Below are positions 1-8,093 of a stretch of 64,000 nucleotides of DNA, in pieces (positions within the stretch are counted from its first letter, which is position 1; each line of letters opens with the position of its first letter). The position numbers and the translations under genes were made by a program. The stretch lies in contig NZ_JACHDA010000008.1 of assembly GCF_014207235.1 (NCBI RefSeq), positions 62,001-126,000 on the forward strand. Direction: 5' to 3'. The notes below the pieces were generated by a model that worked only from the letters and a program-made list of their open reading frames with translations, did not search any database and was not told the origin of the DNA. The DNA is from Sphingopyxis sp. JAI128 (lineage in GTDB: Bacteria > Pseudomonadota > Alphaproteobacteria > Sphingomonadales > Sphingomonadaceae).

Positions 1-1
1 G

Positions 2-475
2 TCGGTGCCCGTCGCGGTGCTGCTGGTGGTGCCACTGGGCGTGCTTGGCGCCGTGCTCTTTTCGATGCTGCGCGGGCTGTCGGCGGACATTTATTTCAAC
101 GTCGGGCTGATCACGATCATCGGCTTGGCGGCGAAGAATGCGATCCTGATCGTCGAATTCGCGATCGAGCAGGAAGCCGAGGGCAAGCCGACGCTCGACG
201 CGGTGATGGAAGCGGTCAAGCTGCGCCTGCGCCCGATCATCATGACCAGCCTCGCCTTCATCCTGGGCATGGTGCCGCTCGTCATCGCGAGCGGAGCGGG
301 CGCGGCCAGCCGCATCGCGGTCGGATCGGGCGTGATGGGCGGGATGATCGCCGCGACGTTGCTCGGCATCTTCTTCATTCCGCTCTTCTATCTGTCGGTG
401 CGCAAATGGCTGAGCCGCAAGCGCCCCCCCGCCCCTGCCGAGAAAGGCCATCATGAGGAACCCGGCCATGCGTAA
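2..475 (+). CDS. RND efflux pump inner-membrane permease, C-terminal fragment
   Basis: This is the C-terminal end of an AcrB/MexB-type proton-driven drug exporter; the gene begins before the window, so the reading frame is open from base 2. About 157 residues are visible. They carry the hallmark of the last transmembrane bundle: the stretch [20 protein letters not shown] (TM11 region), then a cytoplasmic loop with [18 protein letters not shown], the GAGAASR segment and a final hydrophobic helix before a basic tail. The permease would work with a periplasmic adaptor upstream (not visible) and with the outer-membrane lipoprotein whose start overlaps its 3' end by 23 bases. The family assignment is secure; the substrate range cannot be read from this fragment. 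Confidence 0.95.
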   Translation, partial: SVPVAVLLVVPLGVLGAVLFSMLRGLSADIYFNVGLITIIGLAAKNAILIVEFAIEQEAEGKPTLDAVMEAVKLRLRPIIMTSLAFILGMVPLVIASGAGAASRIAVGSGVMGGMIAATLLGIFFIPLFYLSVRKWLSRKRPPAPAEKGHHEEPGHA

Positions 476-1868
476 CCTCATCGCGCTGCTCGCGGCGACG
501 ACGCTTGCCGGATGCGTCAACATGGCGCCGCAACACGAGCGTCCGCCGCTCTCGACCGCCGCCGACTATCCGGCCGAGTTCGCGGGCGACGTGACGCTGG
601 GACAGCGGGCGAACGAGGTCGCATGGCGCGACTTCTTCGCCGACCCCCAGCTCGAGGTGCTGATCGAACAGGCGATCGCACGCAATCGCGACCTCGCCGT
701 CGCGGTCGCGCAGATCGAGGAAGCGCGCGGCCTATACCGCATCCAGGCGGCGGACCGCCTGCCGACCGTGGGCGCAAGCGCCGACGCGGCGCGGACGCGC
801 GGGCCGTCGCTGACGGCACCGGGCCCCGACACGACGAACCGCTATTCGCTCGGGGTCGGCGTGACCTCGTTCGAGCTCGATTTCTGGGGGCGGGTCAAGA
901 ATCTGTCCGAAGCGGCGCGCAGCCAGTATCTCGCGACCGAAGCGGCCGAACGCGCCTTCCGCCTGACGCTCGTCCGCGACGTCGCGTCGACCTATTTCGC
1001 TTCGCGCGGCGCCGAGGAGCAGATTGAGCTCGCCGAAGCGACGGTGACGAGCCGCAAGGAAGGACTGCGCATCGCCAAGCGCCGGCTCGACGCCGGGGTT
1101 ACCTCGGCACTCGATTATCGCCAGTCCGAAACATTGCTGACGCAAGCCGAGACGCAGCTTGCCAGCCTGAAGCTCGGCAAGGCGCAGGCCGACAATTTCC
1201 TCGCCGTGCTGACGGGTGGCCCGGTGACGGGCCCCCTGCCCGCGCCGCTGCCGCTCGTCGCGCAGGGAAAGTCGCCGACACTGACCGCGGGCCTGCCGTC
1301 GGACCTGCTCGTCGCGCGTCCCGACATCGTCGCGGCCGAGGAACGGCTGCGCGCTGCCCGCGCCAATGTCGGCGCGGCGCGCGCCGCCTTTTTCCCGTCG
1401 ATTTCGCTGACCGGTAATCTGGGTTTCGCGTCGGGGTCGCTCGACAATCTGTTCAGCGACGACGGCTTCGGCTGGAGCTTCGGTCCGTCGATCACGCTGC
1501 CAATCTTCGATTTCGGGCGCAACAAGGGCAATCTGACCGTCGCCGAGGCGCGCGAGAATATCGCCGTCGCGACCTATGAACGCACCGTGCAGGGCGCGTT
1601 CCGCGAAGTCGCGGACGCGCTGGCCGGGCGCCGCTACCTTGCCGAGCAGGTCGACGCGCAGGAGCGCGGGACCGAAGCGACGCGGCGCATCGCCGACCTT
1701 GCGCGCAAGCGGTATCGCGAGGGGGTCTCGACCTATCTCGAAGTGCTCGACGCCGAACGCAATCTGTTCGCGTCGGAACAGACGCTGATCGAACTCCGCC
1801 GGGCGCAGGTCGACAATCTGGTGACGCTCTATGTCGCGCTCGGCGGTGGGCTGGTCGAGCGCCGCTGA
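453..1868 (+). CDS. Efflux outer-membrane lipoprotein, NodT/OprM family
   Basis: This is the outer-membrane channel of the tripartite RND pump whose permease ends at 475. At 471 residues it has the usual OprM length. The N-terminus has a short hydrophobic segment and a lipobox (LAGC), so it should be lipid-anchored. Two OEP (TolC-like) repeats follow, with the family-typical [20 protein letters not shown] segment near the middle and a C-terminal repeat ending [21 protein letters not shown] second in-frame ATG at 468 has a GAGGAA ribosome-binding site and also leaves a valid lipoprotein signal, so the true start may be 468. The overlap with the permease gene implies translational coupling in one operon. 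Confidence 0.93.
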   Translation: MRNPAMRNLIALLAATTLAGCVNMAPQHERPPLSTAADYPAEFAGDVTLGQRANEVAWRDFFADPQLEVLIEQAIARNRDLAVAVAQIEEARGLYRIQAADRLPTVGASADAARTRGPSLTAPGPDTTNRYSLGVGVTSFELDFWGRVKNLSEAARSQYLATEAAERAFRLTLVRDVASTYFASRGAEEQIELAEATVTSRKEGLRIAKRRLDAGVTSALDYRQSETLLTQAETQLASLKLGKAQADNFLAVLTGGPVTGPLPAPLPLVAQGKSPTLTAGLPSDLLVARPDIVAAEERLRAARANVGAARAAFFPSISLTGNLGFASGSLDNLFSDDGFGWSFGPSITLPIFDFGRNKGNLTVAEARENIAVATYERTVQGAFREVADALAGRRYLAEQVDAQERGTEATRRIADLARKRYREGVSTYLEVLDAERNLFASEQTLIELRRAQVDNLVTLYVALGGGLVERR

Positions 1869-1886
1869 TCGCGGCGCCCGGCCGGT

Positions 1887-2795
1887 TCAGCGCGCCACCG
1901 CCATCGCGGGCAGCCCCGATCCGGCGTTCGTCAACTCGCGCTCGGCCTGCGTGAATCCATAAGCGGGGACGATCGCGCCATCGCGGTCGGAAACCTCGTT
2001 CCAATGCTGGACGAGTTGCTCGCCTGCATCGGCGGCGGACCCGATATAGCGCCCCTCGCACAGCGCGACCTCGGCGGCCGCGAAATGCCCGGCCCCGGCG
2101 CAGAGGATCGCGCGCGTGGGCGCATCATCGCCGACGAGCGCGAGCAGGCCGGGGCTGACCAGCGCCGGGTCGAGCAATGCGAGGCTGGCGTCCGACAGCA
2201 CGCCATGCGTCATCTGCGTCGCCGCGGTAGGCGCGAGGCTGTTGACGCGGATGCCATATTTCTCACCCTCGATCGCAAGCGTCTGCATCAGCCCGACGAG
2301 CGCCATCTTGGCCGCGCCATAATTGGCCTGCCCGAAATTGCCCCACAGCCCCGACGACGAGGTCGTCATGACGATGCGGCCATATTGCTGCGCGCGCATC
2401 ACCTCCCACACCGCCTTGCAGCAGATGGCAGCACCCATCAGATGCACGTCGACGACGAGCCGGAAATCGTCGATGCTCATCTTCGCGAAACTCTTGTCGC
2501 GGAGGATGCCGGCGTTGTTGACGAGGATGTCGATCCGGCCCCATGTACCTTGCGTATCGCGGACCATCGCGCCCACCGCCGCTTCGTCGGTGACGGAGGC
2601 AGCGATCGCCAGCGCTTCGCCTCCCTGCCCGACGATCTCCGCTGCGACCTGCTCGGCGGCGGACAACGCCAGATCGTTCACGACAACGCGCGCGCCGCGA
2701 TTTGCGAGATAGCGGGCGTGGGCCCGGCCCAGTCCGCCGCCCGCACCGGTGACGACGGCGACCCGACCCCGCAGCGGCAATGTCTCATTTCCCAT
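1887..2795 (-). CDS. Short-chain dehydrogenase/reductase (SDR)
   Basis: Predicted NAD(P)-dependent oxidoreductase of 302 residues with a classical SDR Rossmann fold. Visible motifs are TGAGGGLG (cofactor loop) near the N-terminus, NNAG, a catalytic serine in TTSSSG and the YGAAK active-site pair. The closest recognisable subgroup is the 3-hydroxyacyl-CoA dehydrogenase-like SDRs (peroxisomal multifunctional enzyme type), which fits the acyl-CoA ligase in the adjacent operon; the substrate is inference. I chose ATG 2795 because GGAGG lies 5 bases upstream; the ATG at 2807 lies inside an inverted repeat that looks like a regulator site. It is separated by about 80 bases from the TetR gene and probably has its own promoter. 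Confidence 0.85.
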   Translation of the reverse strand: MGNETLPLRGRVAVVTGAGGGLGRAHARYLANRGARVVVNDLALSAAEQVAAEIVGQGGEALAIAASVTDEAAVGAMVRDTQGTWGRIDILVNNAGILRDKSFAKMSIDDFRLVVDVHLMGAAICCKAVWEVMRAQQYGRIVMTTSSSGLWGNFGQANYGAAKMALVGLMQTLAIEGEKYGIRVNSLAPTAATQMTHGVLSDASLALLDPALVSPGLLALVGDDAPTRAILCAGAGHFAAAEVALCEGRYIGSAADAGEQLVQHWNEVSDRDGAIVPAYGFTQAERELTNAGSGLPAMAVAR

Positions 2796-2805
2796 ATCAG
2801 CCTCC

Positions 2806-2822
2806 ATTCACTCTCTAGTGAG
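2806..2822. promoter_or_regulatory. Candidate TetR operator upstream of the SDR gene
   Basis: The sequence ATTCACTCTCTAGTGAG contains the perfect inverted repeat TCACT-N4-AGTGA. Its first ten bases, ATTCACTCTC, recur at 10471 upstream of the TonB receptor of the same catabolic unit. It is adjacent to the TetR-family gene at 2872-3609, which is the obvious candidate to bind both sites. Binding is inferred. Confidence 0.5.
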
Positions 2823-2871
2823 TTAATATTATGAGTGAGCGAAAGGCGAAAGAAGGCTCGCGCTCTTCCGC

Positions 2872-3609
2872 CTAAGCCTTTCTGTTGCAGATTTGCATGA
2901 AGCCCGCGGCCATGAAGGACGCCATGCGCGCCTTGATGGCCTCGAAATCCTCCGACTTGCACAGGCCGCCCGATAGCTTGTCGATGCGTCCCGTGCGTGC
3001 GAGTGTTACCATCAGCGCGCCGGTGACGAAATGATAGCCCCAGAAGATGTCCTCCTCCGCGCAATCGGGCATCGCGCGCTTGAGCAGGTCGATCAGGCGC
3101 AGCACGACGGGATCGAAATGACTGTCCATCAGTTCGGCGCCCCATTCGGGGGTGTTGGCGACCTGGGCGCTGAGGGCGCCGTAATTTTTCCAACCATCTC
3201 CGCCATGGATGTAGAGATCGAGGTCGGTGTCGAGGAACGCGCGAAGCGCGCCCTCGATCGTGGGCTTGCCCCCGCTGGCGCGGTCATATTCGTCGAGCAC
3301 CTGCATCCGTTTCGTGCTGGTCACCATCGCGCGGCGCGCGAACACCGCGTCGAACAGCTTTTTCTTGTCCTCGAAATAATAGTTGAGCAGCGTGTGGTGG
3401 ACGCCGACGCGTTTCGCGACGTCCTTGAGCGTCACGCCGTGCAGCCCGTGCCGCGAGAAGAGCAGCTCGGCTTCGTCGAGGATTTGCTCCATGGTTTCGG
3501 CGCGCTGCTCGGCCTTGGTCGAGCGCCGACGCGTTTTCACCTGGTTTGTCACGATATCGACCTTCAATCCCCGTTCCTCGGCGCCCAGCCCCGATTCAAC
3601 CCGCGCCAT
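2872..3609 (-). CDS. TetR/AcrR-family transcriptional regulator
   Basis: Predicted repressor of the surrounding ester/acid catabolic unit, 245 residues. The N-terminal helix-turn-helix is clear: ILDEAELLFSRHGLHGVTLK followed by DVAKRVGVHHTLLNYYFEDK. The C-terminal half is the variable ligand-binding domain. The ATG at 3609 overlaps the end of the acyl-CoA ligase gene by 14 bases, which fits co-transcription as the last gene of the minus-strand operon; the longer open frame to 3738 lies inside the ligase and is not credible as coding. Similar inverted repeats upstream of the neighbouring SDR and of the TonB receptor are the likely binding sites. The effector may be an acyl-CoA or the free acid, but this is not visible in the sequence. 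Confidence 0.9.
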   Translation of the reverse strand: MARVESGLGAEERGLKVDIVTNQVKTRRRSTKAEQRAETMEQILDEAELLFSRHGLHGVTLKDVAKRVGVHHTLLNYYFEDKKKLFDAVFARRAMVTSTKRMQVLDEYDRASGGKPTIEGALRAFLDTDLDLYIHGGDGWKNYGALSAQVANTPEWGAELMDSHFDPVVLRLIDLLKRAMPDCAEEDIFWGYHFVTGALMVTLARTGRIDKLSGGLCKSEDFEAIKARMASFMAAGFMQICNRKA

Positions 3610-5182
3610 ATTCGTTCCGCAGGCGAATCTTATCGATTTTTCCGGTCGGCGCCAGCGGCATGGCGCCCAGCCGCACCACCGCATCCGGAATCCACCAGGG
3701 CGCGACGCGCCCCTTGAGCGGCGCGAGCAGGTCGGCATCGTCGATATCCTGACCCGCGCGCAGTTCGACGAGCAGGACCGGGCGTTCGCCCCATTTGGCG
3801 TCCTCGCGGCCGATCACCGCGGCGAGCGAGACCGCGGGCAGCGCGCCGACCACGGCTTCGATCTCGGCCGGATTGATCCATTCGCCGCCCGATTTGATCA
3901 AATCCTTCGCGCGGCCGGTGATGACGAGATTGCCCCTTGCATCGATCCGCGCGAGGTCGCCGGTCGCGAACCAGCCGTCGGGATCGGTCGCGCGCTCGTC
4001 CTGCCCGAAATAGCGGTCGACGACCGCCGATCCGCGAACGTGCAGATGGCCCTCGCCGCCCCGCTGTTCGGCGAGCGGCGTGCCCCCGGCGTCGGTGAGT
4101 TGCAGGTCGACGCCGATCGCGGGGCGCCCCGACACCGCCGCCGACCGATGCGGATCGCCGGGCGGCGCGATGGTACCGAGCGGCGACAATTCTGTCATGC
4201 CCCAGCTTGTTTGCACCGCGACTCCGAGCACCCGTTCGATCCGGTCCATCAACGCGGGCGCCATCGGCGCGCCCCCGACAAGGATGCGTTCGAGCGACGG
4301 CAACGCCTCGCCGGTCCGCTCGACATGTTCGGCAACGCCCAGCCAAACCGTCGGCACGCCGACCCCCACCGTCACGCCTTCGGCGGCGATCAACCGCGCA
4401 AGGCTGGCCCCGTCGGCATGGCGCCCGGGCAGCACGAGTTTGCCACCCACCGCAGGGAGCGCGAACGGCAAACCCCAGGCGTTGGCGTGGAACATCGGCA
4501 CGACCGCGAGCACCGCGTCGCGGTGGGTGAACGCCATGACGTCGGCCTGCAACGCCCGGAGCGTGTGCAGGAAACTGCCGCGATGGGTATAGGTCACCCC
4601 CTTGGGCGCCCCGGTCGTCCCCGATGTGAAGCACAGCCCCGCGGGCGCAGTTTCGGCAAAATTGCCCCAGATCGCCCCGCCCGGGGCGTCGGCGATCAGC
4701 GGCTCGAGCAACTGAAGCGGCGGCGCGACCGCCGGCCATTCGCCCGCCGCGCCGTCGATCAGCAGCACCCGTTCGATCGCGGGCGCGCGCTCGACGATCA
4801 GGCGCGCGAGCGGCAAGAGGTCGGCGCTCGCTATCAAAATGCGCGCGCTCGACTGGACCGCCATCGATGCGAGCTGCGCGCCGGTCAGCCGCGGGTTGAG
4901 CGTGTGGCACACCGCGCCGATGCCCATGACGGCGTACCAGCTTTCGACATGTGCCTGGCTGTTCCACGCCAGCGTCGCGACGCGGTCGCCCCGCGCAATG
5001 CCGAAGCGCGCGAGCAACGACGAGATCGCAAGGCTGCGCGCGCGAAGGCCCGCATAATCGATCCGCGCGACGCCGCCGTCCTCGCGCGCGGTCACGACCT
5101 CGCTATCGCCGTGCCAACGCGCGGCGTGGTCGAGAAATTTGTTCAGCGTGAGCGGGAAATCCTGAATGCTGCCGTCGATCAT
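3596..5182 (-). CDS. AMP-forming acyl-CoA synthetase (ligase)
   Basis: Activates a carboxylic acid to its CoA thioester with ATP. The 528-residue protein has the ANL-superfamily signature FTSGTTGAPKGVTYTH near residue 185, the A5-type motif TSWGMTELSP, the hinge motif GDLARIDARGNLVITGRAKD, the DLIKSGGEWI segment typical of fatty or medium-chain acid ligases, and the catalytic lysine in PTGKIDK close to the C-terminus. I chose ATG 5182, which overlaps the stop of the carboxylesterase gene (ATGA), over the TTG at 5188. In context it would activate the acid released by the esterase encoded just upstream. Chain length and substrate are unresolved. Confidence 0.92.
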   Translation of the reverse strand: MIDGSIQDFPLTLNKFLDHAARWHGDSEVVTAREDGGVARIDYAGLRARSLAISSLLARFGIARGDRVATLAWNSQAHVESWYAVMGIGAVCHTLNPRLTGAQLASMAVQSSARILIASADLLPLARLIVERAPAIERVLLIDGAAGEWPAVAPPLQLLEPLIADAPGGAIWGNFAETAPAGLCFTSGTTGAPKGVTYTHRGSFLHTLRALQADVMAFTHRDAVLAVVPMFHANAWGLPFALPAVGGKLVLPGRHADGASLARLIAAEGVTVGVGVPTVWLGVAEHVERTGEALPSLERILVGGAPMAPALMDRIERVLGVAVQTSWGMTELSPLGTIAPPGDPHRSAAVSGRPAIGVDLQLTDAGGTPLAEQRGGEGHLHVRGSAVVDRYFGQDERATDPDGWFATGDLARIDARGNLVITGRAKDLIKSGGEWINPAEIEAVVGALPAVSLAAVIGREDAKWGERPVLLVELRAGQDIDDADLLAPLKGRVAPWWIPDAVVRLGAMPLAPTGKIDKIRLRNEYGAG

Positions 5183-6807
5183 GGACAATGTGCGCTCTTT
5201 TCCAGCACCGGAGACAGGATGCCGCTATTCCAGTTCCATGGCTGGTTGCCCACCGCACGGCGGCGGCAGGTCGCGGCCTCGTGCAGCGCGAACATGCCGG
5301 GCATCAGCCGCGTGCCGCCGCGCGGCACATCGGCAAAGGCGATGAAGGCGGCGTCCGTGCCGTAAGCACGCCACGGCGCCTGCCCCGCCGCCTCGGGCCT
5401 GCCGGTCCTCGCGAACGAGACCCAATAATCGCCCATGGCAGTCGCAAAACGGCGTTCGCCCACGCTGTCGGGGATTTTGGGCCAATAGGGCGGCGTGTCG
5501 CCGATCGTCCCGAACACATAGGGGATTTCGGCAGCGTGAAAGCCGTGCAGCCCCGCCTCGCTCGCCGCCGGATAGCCATGATCGAACAGATAGAGATAGG
5601 CGTTCTGGCCGAGCGCGGTCTGCCGGATCGCCAACCGTTCGGACGTCCAGCCGTACATGGCGTCGCGGGCGCCCGCGAGCATCGCCTCGCCAAGGTCCTT
5701 TGCCGGATAGAGTTTCAGCCACGCGTCGGCGAGGTCGCCATATCGTTCGCGAATGGCCGCTTCATAGGCGGCGGCGTCGGCGGGCAGCGGCGGCGCGAGG
5801 ACGCGCAGCGAGCGGATTTCGCCGATGTTGAAGCCCGCGATCATCGGCACCGGCGCCTGTTCGCCGCGGTCGAAGCTGTCGGCGATCTGGCGCGGCAGGA
5901 TTTTGCCGTCGATCGTGCCCCAGGGGAAATAGCCCGCCTTGAGCGCGCCGTCGTTGAGCGCGGACGCATCCATCGCGCGCAGCGCCGCGAGGTCGGCGGC
6001 GCCGAGCGCGGCGGCGACCTTCGTCCCCATCGTCTCGGCGGGGACCTCGCCATGCCGCGCCTCGCGCAGCGACGGGGTCGAGATCATATAGCCGCTCTGT
6101 GCGATCGCCTTGTGGAATAGTCCGCGCGCCTTGGGCGCGGTCATCAGATAGAGGACGCTGAGCGCACCGGCAGACTCGCCCGCGATAGTGACATTGCCCG
6201 CGTCGCCGCCGAACGCGCCGATATTCGCCTTTACCCATTCGAGCGCCGCGACCTGATCGAGCAGCCCGTAATTGCCCGAAATGCCGTCGGGCGATTCGGC
6301 GCTGAGTTCGGGATGCGCCAGATAGCCGAGCGCGCCGAGCCGGTAGTTGATCGACACGACGACGGCCCCGCGTGCGGCGAGTTTCGCGCCGTCGTACATC
6401 GCTTCATGGCTATAGCCGCTGAGCAAGGCGCCGCCGTGGATCCACACGATCACCGGCGCGTCCTTCGCCCGTTCCGGCGCCCAGATATTGAGCGTCAGAC
6501 AGTCTTCCGACATCTTGGCGGGCGGGTTGGTGTAGATGCCGATCGCGGTCGGGCGCGGCTGGATGCAGGCCGCGCCGAAGCTCTGCGCCTTGCGTACGCC
6601 GGGCCAGGCGGGAAGCGGCTGCGGCGCTTTCCAGCGCAGCGGCCCGACGGGCGGCTGCGCAAAGGGAATCCCCTTGAACACATCGAGATTGCCGACCGTT
6701 TTCCCCTCGACCGAACCGGCGGGCGCCTGGACCACCGGGTTGGCGGCTGCGGCCGGCATCGCCATCAAAAGCCCGGTCGCCGTCAATAGGGTGCGCAGCG
6801 TTTTCAT
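5179..6807 (-). CDS. Type-B carboxylesterase, exported
   Basis: Hydrolyses carboxylic esters. The 542-residue protein opens with a signal peptide (basic MKTLR, hydrophobic core, AAA-type cleavage site near residue 22), so it acts in the periplasm or outside the cell. Carboxylesterase type-B hallmarks are the oxyanion-hole motif WIHGGALLSG near residue 123, EDCLTLNIW near residue 101 and the nucleophile elbow GESAG with Ser212; a histidine in GFHAAEIPYVFG is the probable third triad member. The start ATG overlaps the stop of the upstream MFS gene and the stop overlaps the start of the ligase gene (ATGA at both ends), a tightly coupled operon. Its job is presumably to split an ester substrate whose acid part goes to the ligase. 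Confidence 0.93.
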   Translation of the reverse strand: MKTLRTLLTATGLLMAMPAAAANPVVQAPAGSVEGKTVGNLDVFKGIPFAQPPVGPLRWKAPQPLPAWPGVRKAQSFGAACIQPRPTAIGIYTNPPAKMSEDCLTLNIWAPERAKDAPVIVWIHGGALLSGYSHEAMYDGAKLAARGAVVVSINYRLGALGYLAHPELSAESPDGISGNYGLLDQVAALEWVKANIGAFGGDAGNVTIAGESAGALSVLYLMTAPKARGLFHKAIAQSGYMISTPSLREARHGEVPAETMGTKVAAALGAADLAALRAMDASALNDGALKAGYFPWGTIDGKILPRQIADSFDRGEQAPVPMIAGFNIGEIRSLRVLAPPLPADAAAYEAAIRERYGDLADAWLKLYPAKDLGEAMLAGARDAMYGWTSERLAIRQTALGQNAYLYLFDHGYPAASEAGLHGFHAAEIPYVFGTIGDTPPYWPKIPDSVGERRFATAMGDYWVSFARTGRPEAAGQAPWRAYGTDAAFIAFADVPRGGTRLMPGMFALHEAATCRRRAVGNQPWNWNSGILSPVLEKSAHCP

Positions 6808-8090
6808 GCCTTCGTCTCCTGCCGGCGCAGCAGCCGAGCGAGCCCCAGGAACAGCCCGATTGCGATCAGGTAAAAGGGCGTCAATGTATACAATGCCGTC
6901 TGGAGGCCATGGGCATCGCCGCGCGCGGTGAACCCGTCGCTCGCGAAGCCGACCCATGTCGGCCCCAGCCCCAAGCCGATGAAATTCATGATGAGAAGCA
7001 GCAGCGCGCCCGCGAGCACGCGCTGACCCGGCTTCACTTCGTCCTGCACCAGCGCGACCGAGGCCGAGAGGTAGAAATAGTTGAAGATCATCACGACGGT
7101 GAGCAGCGCGAGCGCCAGCGGCCAGCCCGGCGCCCAGATAAAGCCAAGATAGAAGGGCATCGCAACCGCCAGCGACGCCGCCGGCGCGATCGCATAACCC
7201 GTGCGCGATTTGCGCACCATGCGGTCGATCACGCGGCCCGACACGATCATCCCGCCGCCCATGCCGACCAGCAGCACCAGCGCATACCAGACCGCGACGT
7301 CGCCGAGTGCCATGCCCTTTTCGCGCATCAGGAACAGCACCGCGAAATTGCCGAGGCCATAGGTCACGAACTGCGTCGCCCCGCTGCCGAGTGCCGCGAG
7401 CATCAAGACGGGATGCGACAGGAACATGCGCACCGTCGGCCAGAATGCCGCCTGTTCCACGACGGCAGGACCCGCGATGTCGGTTGCGCCGCGCGCCGGC
7501 TCGCGCACCGTCAGCCAGACGAGCAGCGCGGTAACGATGCCGATCATGCCGACGGCAATGAAGGGAATCCGCCAGCCGAAGTTTTCGGCGATCGCCGCGC
7601 CGAACGCCACCCCCGCCGCCGCGCCGATCGCAGGGCCCAGGTTGAAAATGCCGAGCGCCGCAGCGCGCTTGCCCGGCGGATAGGTGTCGGTGATGATCGC
7701 GTAGGAAGGCGGCACGCCCCCCGCCTCGCCGAAGCCGACGACCATGCGCGCGATGGCGAGCTGGGTATAATTCGCCGCCATGCCGCACGCGACCGTCGCG
7801 CCGCTCCAGATTGCGCAGGCGAGCGACAGCACGCCGACGCGGCTCGTCCGGTCGGCGAACCAGCCGACCGGGATCGCGATGAAGCAATAGAACATCGCGA
7901 AATAGAGCCCGCTGATCAGCCCGAGCTGGCCGTCGCTGATCTGAAGCGCATCCTGGATCGGTTTGGCGAGGATCGACAGCAACTGCCGGTCGAGGAAGTT
8001 CAGCACATAGACGAAGCAGAGCATCCCCAGCACGAAGCCCGGCCGCGCGGCCGGCTTCGTACCCGACACGGAGGTGGCGCCGGTCGCCAT
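6804..8090 (-). CDS. MFS transporter, spinster-like/ACS-like
   Basis: Inner-membrane major facilitator permease of 428 residues with about twelve predicted transmembrane helices. The N-terminal LNFLDRQLLSILAKPIQ segment and the loop motif GWFADRTSRVGVLSLAC are typical of the sphingomonad spinster-like and anion:cation symporter subfamilies. It lies 3 bases downstream of the TonB receptor stop and overlaps the carboxylesterase start, so it probably carries the esterase product or the intact substrate across the inner membrane. Substrate unknown. Confidence 0.9.
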   Translation of the reverse strand: MATGATSVSGTKPAARPGFVLGMLCFVYVLNFLDRQLLSILAKPIQDALQISDGQLGLISGLYFAMFYCFIAIPVGWFADRTSRVGVLSLACAIWSGATVACGMAANYTQLAIARMVVGFGEAGGVPPSYAIITDTYPPGKRAAALGIFNLGPAIGAAAGVAFGAAIAENFGWRIPFIAVGMIGIVTALLVWLTVREPARGATDIAGPAVVEQAAFWPTVRMFLSHPVLMLAALGSGATQFVTYGLGNFAVLFLMREKGMALGDVAVWYALVLLVGMGGGMIVSGRVIDRMVRKSRTGYAIAPAASLAVAMPFYLGFIWAPGWPLALALLTVVMIFNYFYLSASVALVQDEVKPGQRVLAGALLLLIMNFIGLGLGPTWVGFASDGFTARGDAHGLQTALYTLTPFYLIAIGLFLGLARLLRRQETKA

Positions 8091-8093
8091 GAC

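Noticed and set aside
3383..5365. Plus-strand frame of 660 codons opposite the acyl-CoA ligase
   Set aside because: Low-complexity, no motif, fully antisense to a clear ligase with all ANL motifs.
5179..7887. Single 902-residue protein spanning the MFS region and carboxylesterase
   Set aside because: The front part is an out-of-frame reading of the MFS gene; the esterase has its own ATG at 6807 with signal peptide.
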